Shown here: one piece after another, positions 1-12,700 of the stretch
How positions within the stretch are numbered: position 1 is the first letter of the stretch
Layout of the letters: each line of letters opens with the position of its first letter
Assembly: GCA_003342895.1 (NCBI GenBank)
Contig: PTFA01000010.1
Span: 8,871,286 to 8,935,285 of the forward strand
Source: Casuarius casuarius
Taxonomy: Eukaryota; Chordata; Aves; Casuariiformes; Casuariidae
Direction of reading: 5' to 3'
DNA: 64,000 nt
Position numbers and translations under genes: made by a program
The notes under the pieces: generated by a model
What the model was told of the DNA's origin: nothing
The model's input: the letters and a program-made list of their open reading frames with translations, nothing else
The model's database searches: none

Positions 1-3000
1 ACAGTATGAATTAAATCAGCCAGTTCTTTATTGAAGCTGTTAGTGGCTGTTTTCAAGACATATGCCTGGGAAATAAACTGTGTGTGTTCTTGTACTGTTT
101 GATTATCCTGGTTACTAAACTTGGGAGAGATGTTTAAACTTAGTTTAGACACTCAAATTACAGAGAAGCAGAACCATGTGATTCATGTTAGAGTATGGTT
201 AATGAAGTTTAATCTCCAAAGATAAGAAGCGTTATGGATTATTATCAGAAAGTCTTTGGTACACCAGTTATTTGCCCTTAAATTTTGAGGCATCCACTGT
301 GTAATTAGGGAATCTGTGTAAGAGAAAAGAAAGCACAGGGATAGCTGTTTAAGGTATGGGAATTTTGGAATAACTGCCGGTTTAGGACTGTTCAAAACTT
401 TCTGAAGCAGTGGACCATGAGAATCTATCAAAAAACTAGCCTTTTTGCTGTAGAGTAAGGCACTGAAAAAGGGTGAGGAGCTTTGCTGAATTTTTCAGAC
501 TTTCACTTTTGGGAAATTCTAGGGATGCTGTGAGGACCCCTTGGATTCTTTTGAACATAAAGCTCTTACTGTATAAGGTATTATGAAAGTGAGAAGAGTA
601 TACAATGTTAGGAAATAACATTTGCTTTATCAACTCGTTTCTTTAAAAATGAGTCTTGATCGTTAAGAGTAGAAGCTAGCCTACCTATGACACTGTGTTA
701 AGTATCCAATTAGATGCTTATTCCTTAAAGAGGATGTTAAACAAATTAGCTTTGTCTGTTATCTGTTACTTCATTTTTGTCAAAGAGAACTAATACTGTT
801 CTTAATATTGGGAAGTCGTCACTATAAATGGAAAATAACTCTTCCCAATTTTATTTTTTCCTGTTGTAATCTTAGGGTAATAAGAGTAGTATTTTATAAT
901 TATATTACTAGTAGGTTTTGTTTTCTTGGAAGTTTTTAATAGACTTGCAGAATTTCATTGGTTCATTGTTTGGACCTTTGTTCATATAGTTTGTTTGTTT
1001 AAAGTTTCTAGTAGCATCATATCAAGGAAGATCAAGATACATTTATTTTTTGGAAATACTTGATTGATGTAAAATTTTTTGCATATTAAGATGTAGCATC
1101 TTATCACATCTCTATTTTGCTTTTAAGAGTTTAATAGGACATTTGACTTTTTTTTCCCCCATTGTAATATGAGACAAGGTATTTCGGGACCTTTTCACAA
1201 ATTAAGCCGGCGTGAGAATCTAGTTGTGAGAACTTCTATACTGTGTAACTCTACTACTTTTTCTTTTAGTCTTGCCAGGGTTCTCTAGTGAAAGAGACTT
1301 TTGTCTCAGGATTTTTCTTTGGTAAACTTGAATTAAAATAGAAAAAAGAAGGAAAAAAAAAAAGATAATCAGCTTTCATAAGTATGGTTTTGATATTTTC
1401 TGTATTCCAGAACAGGGAGAACTACACAAATGAGCATTTTAAATTTGTGATTTTAGAGTTTTTCTCCTATAAAGATGATGATAATACAGTTTTGCAGAAA
1501 CAATTCCGTTTGGGCTCAAAAGTGGTAAATACCTAAGGGTAAGAAAGCATATTGTGTTTTTCAGTTGAAAGGCTTCCACTGAAGTGTCTTTATAAAATGA
1601 AATTTGGTCTGTTTGGTCTAATTTGGGGTAACGCTATTATTTATTTTGTGAACTAATAGCATTATGATAAAATGCTAGTCACATACTTGCAGTTAACTTA
1701 TGTAGCTTCATAAGCATCTTGTACTTCAAAAGCCTTAGAATTCAACCTGTTCTCCAGAGTGAATCTGTTCAACAATACTGAGCTTCAACAAAAGAACTTT
1801 CTGCAAAGAAAGTAGAATTGTAAAGCACCATGAATGTTTAAATTAGCTAGACTTCTGTGATGCCATATTTAAAGAAAGTGTCACTTTTAAAGAAAGTTTG
1901 AGAAGTGTTGCCTAAATCAGTAAAGCATAGCAATGAAAAGATCGTCATCTGACCTCACAAACATTTTAAAGTTATGTATTTCCCCTTACGTTGGTCATTA
2001 TTCCTATATAAATAAGGGTTATGTTTTAACTGGATATTTTCAATTGTGTACTTTTAAGTGCTGCAGCGAAGTAATTATTTTCTTCTAATCCTGGCAAGTT
2101 ATGTACGGGATGCACACATTCATTTTGGCAAGCCTGAAAGCCTATGAATAATTCAATCCTAAAAGTAAATTAAGCCCCCATTGGTTCTTCTTTTTCTCTT
2201 ACTGAAGTGAAATATATGGTTTTAACAGTTTTGCTTTGTGTGTATAACCTGTGTTACTTAGTAGGCATTATTCTGATGTAATGGTTAGATAACAACAGAT
2301 AATGGATCATATTTGATAATGTATCATATAGCAAAGGAAAAACTTTGAAAACTGTTTTGATACGCGGTCCTTAGCCATTAGAAGTACAAAAAAACAAAAT
2401 GACCAACCGTCTCCCACTTCTCTCCATGCACGCACATACTCTCCAAGTTGCAAATTTGTGTCTTAAAAACTTGTGTGTGCATTACAGGAGAGATGAATTT
2501 TGGCTTATAGGAGCAAGTAAGGTCATGTTACTTCATTTAAAATTTCTTCGAGTAATATTTCTGGCCACCTGTATTGCTATATGCTATATTTGTATTATTT
2601 AAAAAGATAAATGAAGTATAAATTTCTGACAAAACTTGCACATTAATGTGAATGCAGTGTGTAAGCTTAGGTTCAGTGATAATAATTAATGGAAGTATAT
2701 TTTGCATATCCCTGGTTCATTCTGAAAGAGCACCACTAGTGTTTCTGCTGTTATCACCTTTGAATGTCTGCCTCAAAGACGTAGAAAGTACGAGGTGCAC
2801 TACCTGGTGTCTGAGATGTGATGAAATGAAAATTGCCTCACACCAAAGCGAACTCTCCACTGATTGATGTAGGGCTCAGGTAGTTAAGCATTAAATTCCA
2901 GCAGAAGTCCACTACTTTTTCGTACAGCTTTATTATGCTGTGTCCACATTTACAAATATAATATATGGTAATTCCTCTGGCTTTTTCTGGATGGTCCCTT

Positions 3001-3610
3001 AAAAATCCTTTTCTGTGGGGGGAGGGGGAGTGTATAAATTATTTAGCACATACTGTTTGATTTTTGTTGAATGTTTTATAGTTTTCTGATATTACCCTCT
3101 TGTATGTTTCTTTTTCAGGAAACTAATGTTTGTCACCTCAATGCTCCTGAATTCTGAAAACCAAACTTTTAGCTAAATAATGCTTTTCCTTATTTGAGAG
3201 ACTATAGGAGACTGGGACATGAGCTTGAGGGCAGTGCGTTTGGGCCAGAAGACATTTCCTAAGCTGATAACTTAAGTTGTATTAGAGATGGTAGAGGTGT
3301 TTTAAGGAGTTGCTCCCAGCTTTCTGTGCTGTACTGTATTTCTAGCATCCTTTCTTCTGCTCTCAGTAAACATCATGCATCTATTAATACAGTTTTGAGC
3401 TGGTTCTTTCTCTCTTTCTAAGCACCTTAGTGATTGCAGTACTGAATTTATAAGGTTTGCATAAAGATGTTGATGTGCACTTTTAGGATAACTATCGTTG
3501 CAAAAGGAGTGTGATTATGATAAAATTTTAGAAAAAGGGAAAGGGATGACTTGCATTATGTTTGTGAAATACTTTAAATATTTAGACTTATATGTTTTCC
3601 TTCTACGTAG
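1..3610 (+). other. CCDC91: CCDC91 upstream intron, 3' part
   Basis: No coding exon is recognisable here. The stretch ends in the acceptor used by the exon at 3611. It is AT-rich, T-rich on the plus strand, with a short A run at about 1352-1363 and no clear interspersed repeat. Short ORFs (for example 2399-2602 and 2652-2867 plus, 183-633 minus) have no recognisable product, no flanking splice logic and ordinary intronic composition, so I treat them as chance. The 5' end of the intron is beyond the window. Confidence 0.8.
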
Positions 3611-3724
3611 GAAATTGTCAAGGAAGCATTAATGGAGGAGCAAAAACGAAGTCAAAAGGCAGTTGAAGAAGCTGTGAAAAGGACAAGGGAGGAACTGATG
3701 GAATATATTAAAGAACAGAAAAGG
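3611..3724 (+). CDS. CCDC91: CCDC91 penultimate coding exon (38 codons, coiled coil)
   Basis: Seen: a 114-base open stretch between a pyrimidine-rich acceptor ending TACGTAG and a consensus donor AGG|GTGAGT, phase 0 at both ends. The translation begins EIVKEALMEEQKRSQK and ends ELMEYIKEQKR; about 20 of 38 residues are charged, with hydrophobic residues at heptad-like spacing (V, L, V, V, L, I) and no helix breaker, so a continuous alpha-helical coiled coil is expected. Known: CCDC91 (p56) is a dimeric coiled-coil protein that binds the GAE domain of GGA adaptors through an N-terminal motif and helps cargo sorting at the trans-Golgi network. This segment is the end of its long C-terminal coiled coil; the GGA-binding motif lies upstream, outside the window. 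The exon joins in frame to 49941-50063. The gene name comes from recognising the protein end from memory, not from a search; another coiled-coil protein is less likely because the next exon also fits. Confidence 0.88.
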
Positions 3725-6700
3725 GTGAGTTACCAGTCTCTAATGGCTTTCAGTTCCTATGGGGAGAAACCAATGAAGCTTATCAATCCTGAAACCTGTC
3801 TTGAAATGCACAGAAAACAGAATCAGGAGTTGTTTCTTCAGATTTGTCACTCCTTTTTTTCAAAATGATTTGTTACTATATTTCTTCATGCATATTTGCA
3901 GAATTATGGGTTCATCACAAACCAGAAATCAGAACAGCAGAAACGAATGCATTGTTTGAAATCCACAGTATTGTTTCAGTAATTTAAAGAGAAGGCATAC
4001 ATGCAGTCCATCAAATTAAAGTTGGGATCTGAGTTGAGTTCACTGAAACAATTTCAGTATCAGTAACAGATGCTATTTTATGTTCACAAATGAACTTTGT
4101 GTAGTCTGCATACGCACAGCAATTGTTAACTGTTCCTCTCAACCTATGTTATATGACAGTCTGAAAATGTATTTGGTGTATTGTTCGGAATGCTTTATAT
4201 TCAGTGCACTGGTCTTGTTCTGAAATGTGATATTATGAAATTTGGTTTCAGGTATTCTGTTAATGCTATATACTTGCACGCTAATAGACGTGTATAAGCA
4301 ATAAACAGTGACTTTTAAGATAAATTCACTTTCAGGAGCAGAATAAATTTCTACTGCACTACTCACCCTTGGGGCTTTTTGAAAAAAAAACAAAACAAAC
4401 AAAAAAAACTCTCAAATGGCAGCAGCAGCCTGAGCTCAAATTCATTTATTTCTGTGCTCTACAGAAAAAGAATCGCTAAGCTTGAATCTAACTCTATCCT
4501 GAGGAGGAAGTAGAAATGAGGCTTGTCCTCTTATATTCCCTGCTATTATAGGCTGAAGAGTAGTGTGGGGATTTAACTTCACGAGTTCAAAATTAGTACT
4601 GGATGAACTCTCTTTCATTATGTTATGGATGGAGTAGTTTACATTTATCAGTAAGGGTCTTACTGGCTAAGATGTTTTAAAGGGATGACCAGGGAAAAAC
4701 ACTATCCCTAAGGATGTTTAAGCTCGTTTATGTCTTAAGTTGGTCATTTACAAAGGATATACTGTGTGGTAAGTGAAAATACATCTGCCATTAGAATAGC
4801 TTGTAGTCTAAATAAGTTGGTTAATAGGACCACTAAGCATCTAGTGCAGACTCCTCACTGTTGACAGCTAGATAACACAATTGTGAGATGACAGTAAGAA
4901 TGTCTAGATTTCCCAAAAAAGATTTTGTTTCAACTGTATCTGGGAGAAAAATTGAGGATTTTATTTTATAGTTCAATATTTGGTTTAAAAAAACAGAAGG
5001 AAAAGTCTGCAGTTGTCTCCTGCAGAGTTCCTATCAATTTTCTTTTGTATGTGAATAGACTCACAAATCAGTTTTCAACTCATCTGCAGGTACACCGTAT
5101 TTATCATATCATAAGATAACCAAAGTTATCTTATTACAGTTGTTTCACTTGTTTATTTTAAAACTACATAAGGTATAGGTATAGACAAAAAATGGCTCAC
5201 AAAACAGTCCTAATAATTCCCTAGTTACCAAAAATACCACGGCTTTCATTGCTCATGCAGAGATCTCTAGCTTCTTCCATTTCCTTCCAAAAAATAGTAA
5301 GCAATAAGAAACGCGGATGATTCCTCCATCCAGTTGGACTTGAAAGATCATGATTTGGCTGCTCAGGAGATATATTTAAAATAATTTTCTCCAGAAGTCA
5401 TGTGTACAGTATGAGTTACCAGTAGGTATTCTACCATTCTTTATACAGTGATTTCTAAGAATAACAATAATTCACACAGTATCAGGTATTTTCCCATGTA
5501 GAGGCAAAATTTAAAATCTTTTATCTATTGTCTTAGTTCCTGAGTTCATTGTGCTGCCTGGATTTTCACAGGTATGATTCATAAGTATCAATCCTCTGCC
5601 CTTTGTCATTCTTGGCAACTCCAACTTCATTCATTTGGGTTACATTTCTTGTTTTGTCTGCTCTGACACCAGATCTTGAATTGCAGTTCCCAGGTACTGT
5701 TTAAATTTATTCCAGCGGGGTTAGAACCTGGGTTTAGATCTCTTCTGCAGATGATGGCAAGGGCTGATTTAAAGTGGCTCCAAAGTAACTTCTTCCAAAC
5801 ACAGTAAGGCATATTACTTCTTAACAGAAAAAGTATTTAATGTATAGAAAATATTACTATGTGTCCCTGTATAGGAATGTTTCAGCCTACTTTATTGTTC
5901 CCTTGTGGCAAGAAAGGAGCAGCCGGTAGCACTGAAGTCTCTCTGTGCTTCCACCTGGTCCCACAGCCCATCCTGATCTTCCGCTCAGACTATCAAGTCA
6001 GTCCATCCTCCTGTCTTCTTAAAGTCTACAGTCTTTGGGTTGCCTTTTGATATCTAATTTCATTTGAGAAGTATAAAAGCATTCCCTTCTGAAGGGAAAC
6101 AGCTAGTCAACTTCTACCTTCAACTGATGGCCTAACATTGTTGTCTCAACTCCTTTGAACCCAGGAAAGCTGTTTATGTCACTGCCTTTTTTTCCTCTTC
6201 TAACTTAACTACATTTCAGCACCTTGTAGTAAACTGAACCAGCAAGAAAACAACTGCATATGATATTCATAGCGTAGAAGAGATGTTGTTGCAACTTGTT
6301 ACAGATATTTTACAATAAATGGCACAAAATATTTGGACCCAGAAATAGTTACTTACCGCTAGTGATAATGTGCAGGGTGTATTTTTGTGATTTAAGCTTA
6401 AATGCTTAGTCTAACTCTTTAAATCTTCTATGTTCTTCCTGTGGTTTGTGGAAAAAATAAGGTCCTTCCCTCTTCCAGAAGGGAAGAGCAGGAGCTCAAC
6501 TTCAGTATTGTAAGTCAGTCTTCAGAGGACCTTCTCTCTCATTGAAATGGGAACTAGAGAAGATTAGGTGTCTAAGTTAGCTATCTAATGGAGAAAACTG
6601 AGTGGTGGGAATGACTTCTGACCATTCTTTCTGTGCATTTTTTTAAATCTGAAAAACATCAGACATGGAAATATGGTTCATAATTTTTAACAACTGCAAA

Positions 6701-9700
6701 AATGTGCAAATTCTATGCAGTGTTTATTAGACTTCCTTCAGAACTTGATTGTTGATAAATACCTATGCATCTGTTTTTCTTTCCGGAGGAAGACATCATA
6801 AAATGATTTTCAGAGGAAAAAAAATAAGCTGAAGAAAGATTAAATCATGCAGACCTTGATTATTTTACAGGCATATCTGTATCAACTGATCTGTACTTAA
6901 TCTCTCATTAGATTTCCATTTGCTTTTGGAATGGAGACATTTTTTCACTTTTTTTTTCCCCTAACTACAGACAGAGTTGCCTAATGGAGCTGGTTGCCAT
7001 TATTCTATTATCTGCCTACTGTTAATTTGTCTTGTCCTTGTGAAGTTTTCATGAATTAGTTCAAGATTCAAAAATAAAAAACTTTGGACCAGGTTTTGCC
7101 TTGTATTTACACATTTTTCCCAATGAAAAACAATTGCAAAGGCTGCAAAGAAGTGAAAGGGCATCAAGATTATTCTATCATCTCGTGTTCTTCTAATTTT
7201 ACAGTGCTGAGGAACATGTTGTTGTAGGACATAGCACAAGCACCTTTTTTCATCCACTTAAAATCTCAAGTTGTTACGATGCAACATGCTTCAGTATTTG
7301 TCAGTGTTGAAGAATAACCTGAATATGTTTTCTTAATGAAGTCATAAACAAAAGTTTTGCCACCATCATTTTAGAAACATATTTTAGATTCCTTTTGAGA
7401 TGCAAGACAAATTTATAGTGTTTATCAGTCTGTGAAAATGATATTCTTTTCCTTGAATTGCCATGTATGTAAGCTGAGAGCTGCGTTTGAGTATGTAGTT
7501 ATATTTAGATACTTAAAAAAATAAAAGCATGAGCAATCAATAGAAGAGAGGTTATTGCATCTACATGGTATCACATGTAAAATTCAAGATGAAGAAATTG
7601 GGAGAAAGATGCTCTTTGTTATTAATGAAAAATTAAATGGACCAAAATGTTTGTAAGTAAAAGATGCACCAAATTCTTCAAGAACTTATGAATGAAACAG
7701 TGAAAATATAGTCTTCAAAGAAACAAGATCCTCTTCAAGTACGAGTAGTGCTTCCATTCAGTCCACAGCGTTCTTGAGTATCAAAGTATTTCAATCAACT
7801 TTTTTCCTTCATTGATCAATCACCATGTATGTCCATATATTACAAAATTTATGCCTTAGGACAGATAGCTTTTTCTGGCATAAGATCTGTAAAGTGTGTC
7901 CGCATTGAAGTCAAACATGGAAGATATTTTTAATTCCAAATTGTTTGACATAGTAGCCTTTATATAGTTATATGAGACGCAGACTATATGGACCTTGGTC
8001 AAGCCTGTGCACATGTCAAAGTAATAAATATATTTTATGAGCTATACTAAAATGTAGCATCTCATGGAAGGAATTTCTAGAAAAAACCTTAGGGAAAACA
8101 CAGTTTTCACCTCTGTTTTGGCTGTGATTCAGTGATGATGTGTTTTTTTTAATTTGAATGACAGAGGAAATTCCAGATATGCCCCTGCAAAGGTAGTGTA
8201 CACTCTGTAGGAGTACATTTCATTGTTGTTTTGCAAATAAAGGTGTAGAATCCTTCAAAGCAGGAATATGGACACAGCAGTATTTCTATTTAGTTACTGG
8301 TGATTAAATGCTTCAGGAAAAGACTCATAAACAAATTCTTATCCAGAAGCTTCAGCTTATTTTGTAATTGTACAAAGTACATTTCTTTCCTCACAGTAAA
8401 TGTTGCATGTACCAATTTTCAAAGTAGCTTGTAACTTAGTTAGGCATTTATTACATTAGAGCTTTCTTTTACAAAAATTGTAGTGGCTGTGGCATCAGTT
8501 TGAGGAAATCAATTACAGATTTCGCCAGTTACATATTTATTACAAACAGTTAAAAATAATAATGAACATTTACTGTTGTATTTGTGCTTGGTTTCTTAGA
8601 AAAGTTTCTAAAAACGATTTATATGTACTAGAGCTGACAATCTCAAAAATTTTGCAGTGCATTATGTATGTAGTCTAGCATTATATTTATTACTTAGAAA
8701 AAGAAAAAATGGGTATGATGGGGGAAAAACCTGAAAAAGTAGTATTTTGTTGTTGTTATTAAAAAAAAAAAACTTTTATTATAGGTATTTAAAAGTGCTA
8801 CAGAGATTTTGAATATGGAGTAGATTAGTACTGGGAAGTTCCTGAATATTCAGTTTTCTTTCTAAAATACAGTATGAACGTTTATTCATTCTCTCTGATC
8901 AAAGGAAAATAACTTTTCTGAGATTGCTGTAAATTGGAGTCTTTTCAGTTACTTACTTCTATACAGTCCGGTAGTAAACCTATTTCTCAGACTTTTACTG
9001 AAAAGTAAAAGACTCTATATAATAAAATAACTTTTAAAAAATGCAAAACTAAGAAAACAGCTTATTTTTATAACCAGTGTAATACCGCATGTGCTGAAGT
9101 TAATAGTAGATTTAATCAATTTTGTGGCTTTTTCAAAGAGGAGACAGGAAAGACCACATCCCTTGACATGTTCCCATTGGAGGAAACAGTTGTGGTTTGT
9201 AATGACTGATGACCTTGGACTAGAATGAAGTGTTTCAGCCTATCCCAGAACTGTGACCTTGACATATGAGTTTGCTGTGAAGCGGTCTTTTCTATATGTA
9301 AATATAATATAAGCATCTTTCCTGTATATCAAAAATGAATTTTGTATTCAGTCCCAACTTTTTTAAAAGATCTAACTTTTTTTTTTAATAGTGGGGATTT
9401 GGGTTAATATAATGGATAATTGTCTTCAAAATTAAGCTTCATGGATATGCTCAGTTAAAACAATGCTATCTACAATATGCCTATTTGCTTGCCGTTGAAT
9501 ATAATCTACACAAATTTTCTGTAAGTTTTATTATATAGACGACTATATGACCATGGTGCTCTAAAGAGTGATAAACATAATGAAAGTATTTATAATAGTA
9601 AATGCTTTCTTAATTCAGAGCTTTGAGTTGGAAAAACTTATCATTATGAGTCTTTTCAAAAACAGATTGATCTGATATTTATTCATATAAATTATTGTGT

Positions 9701-12700
9701 TAATGTAACATATACAATAAAAACAAACCTCAGAAATTTCCTGATACAGTTCCAGAACTGACTTCAGTTAGTCTAGTTAAGTGTTACTGCTGAAATAATA
9801 GTTACTTTTGAGTGCCAAGAGGCTATAAGATTAAATATTCAGAGACCTCATTGTATTTATCTTTCAGCAAGTATCATTTTTCCTGCCCAATATAGCAGCA
9901 TATGATCTTGTCACCAGCCTCTCTCTCTGTTACTAGATAAGAAAATCTGTGTCACTGTTCTTTAATCTAGCTAACACTATCCTTGCAAAATGTTACCCAC
10001 ACTGTGATGTATTCACAGCTGCTGAACCACATTTTTGCATGATCAGTACTCAGCAACTGTTATCACTAAATGTGGATGATGCTAGGAATGTCTGAATGAG
10101 AACATTTGGTGTAATATTACAGTAGTAGGCTGCCGTCTATATTGGCTTCATTCTGTCTGATACTGCATTCCATGTGACCTACAATTCTTCAATTCCAGCT
10201 ACTTTTACCACTTACAGTTACGTAATAGATGCTCTGGAACTCAAAAAAACCTTCTTTTGGATCATGATCGGCAGTGATCCCCATCCTGCGGCACAAGATT
10301 AGTGACACAGCCACTTTTGAAGACACTTGTGGATCTACCATCTCAATACCTCCTTTGTTGCACAATGAAATGAGCGCCTATTAGGACCAAAATGCAGATA
10401 TTCACCAACATGCCCCTCTTCAGCAACACAAATGTGAAGACCAGTTCAGGTTCTTTAGTATGATTTTTAAGGAGGTAAGTTAGGAATCTATCTGAAAATA
10501 ATTCAGAAGACTGCAGCTTCTTCAATACTTTCACAGAGCCTTTCCAAGAAGATATCTTAAAATCATGACATGGATTTCTTTTCTTATTTGGCATCTCTTA
10601 CAGGATCCCTAAAGATTGTTGCAGAGGTACTGCGGGAAGTTACTAGCTGAACATAACTCAGTTGTGCCTGTTTTAATGGTCAATCCACAAATTTCTAACA
10701 GAAATGCCATCTTCCCTTTCTCAAAAAGCTATAGCAGAAAAGTCATTGTCAAGAATGATACTTTTGCCTTGGGTTTGCTCTGGGTTTATCAGTCTGATGC
10801 TCCTGTCTTAAGGCATATGTCAGTCCTTCTGTCAGTCCACCATTTCTAAACTTTCTGAACACTCTTCAGCAGATTTGAGGTCTAGTATTGCATAACAGCC
10901 TGGTCTAGTTATATCTTCCAGCATGCATATCAAGAGGCCACAGAGTAGAAGCTCTTCAAAGTTGGTCCAAGAAAATTTGATTTAGAGCAGAAAAGCTCAT
11001 TTAAGGCAGCTTTCAGCAGAACTTTTTCATTATGGTCCATTCAAATATATACAGTTCTTACTCCTGTCTTAAATTTTCTGTAATTTTTGCAACTCCAAGG
11101 GGTTTTGATTGACTTACAGGCATATAGCTGCCATTTCTTTTAGATACTTATTATAGTTGGTCATTTTTTTCCCCACCTCATTGTAATGAGTATTCTGAAG
11201 TCCCTCTTTTATGTGTTTCCATTTGACAAAGAGTTGTTTGGAATGGACTCGAATAAGATGTTTCTGTCCTCGACCAATCCATCCTTCTTGTGAATATATG
11301 GCATGGCTTTGTTATATTTACTTTCTTTTAGGGCAGGATTTTTTGTAGGCAGTAATCTAGTTTATNCTTACCTTTGGAGACACCATTTTCCATGAGTTTA
11401 GAATTCATATAAGTTAATTCTATACCTTGTGAAATTTTTCTCCAAATCCTATAACCCTCCTACATTAACTATACTTCATGTTCTCTACTTTGCTCTTAAA
11501 CTCTTCTATACCTGTTACAGAACAAGCCAGTTAGTATGTTTTCGAGGCTTTACTGTGGTTTTTGGAGTGAATCTAAAGAACAGCCTTTTCCTTCTTGAAT
11601 TTCAAAATGAGTTTCAAAATGTATCAAGATCCCTTATGCATTAAACTGCTACTTCCGTCTTGAGTTAGAGTCTATTCTGATAGGGTGTGGACAATGAAAA
11701 TAGTGTGCTTTAGAATACTTATGTTCAAAATAAGAAGTTACTCATGCTTCATTTATTTACCAATCGCTAATCCAGCATGTCAGCTGCCAATACACGGTTA
11801 ATCAATGTTGCTTATATACAGGAAATATGCACAGGATAATTTGAAGTAATAAGTTAACAAAAAGAGAAAAATTAAGGTTCCTTTGTCCTTACACATCTTT
11901 CAACCCTTTTCTTTACTGATATGTAATCTTAATGTGAATTCTTTAGAGCTGAGAGAAGTAAATGTCCCGCCTTTAAGATTCTTTGCTAAAGAATGTCACA
12001 TGCATAAAATTCATTCGTACTTCAGTGAATCTGTAAAGACCTTATTTCAAAGCTTTTCACAGATAAAAAATTTGAAGTTAAACTAAGAAGCTTTTCGTGT
12101 GATACATCTTTGACTTTGTTATGCATAAATGAGTCTCATTCAGTAACAGTGAAACAAAAAGGACTTGCAGTCTTGATCGTATTTTCTCATGTGCAAACAA
12201 ATGACCTTCAATGCACTTTTTTTTTTAATTAAAAAGAGGAGGTCGAGAAGATTAAAATTAGTAGGGGGAGATGGATAATAATGCTACATCATGCTAAAAT
12301 GCCCCAGATAAGAGGAAGAAATTTTCCCCTCCCAATGCCTTTGCAGCAGACTGGATAACCTGAACCATTTTTATCTTCCCATTCTTATATTTCGGATCCT
12401 TTAGCTTTCTGCAGAATGGCTTATACATAGGCTTGAAATATGCTTTAGGCTTTTTTTTTTTTTTTTTTTAGGGGAGGGTTCTTATTAGAGGTAGCAACAG
12501 ATAAACTTTATCACTTATAAGCATATTGTTTCCTATCTTCTTACAGCTGCATAGCTCACATACGCTTGTCTAAAGCTAGTGGAAGTCTTATGTAGGCAAT
12601 TCTTTGCATTTGATGAAAGGAATCCACAGACTGAAAGAAAAAAATGCAAGTATGAGGACAGCATTTATTTTCATGCAGTAAATGAAAGATCGACAATGCT

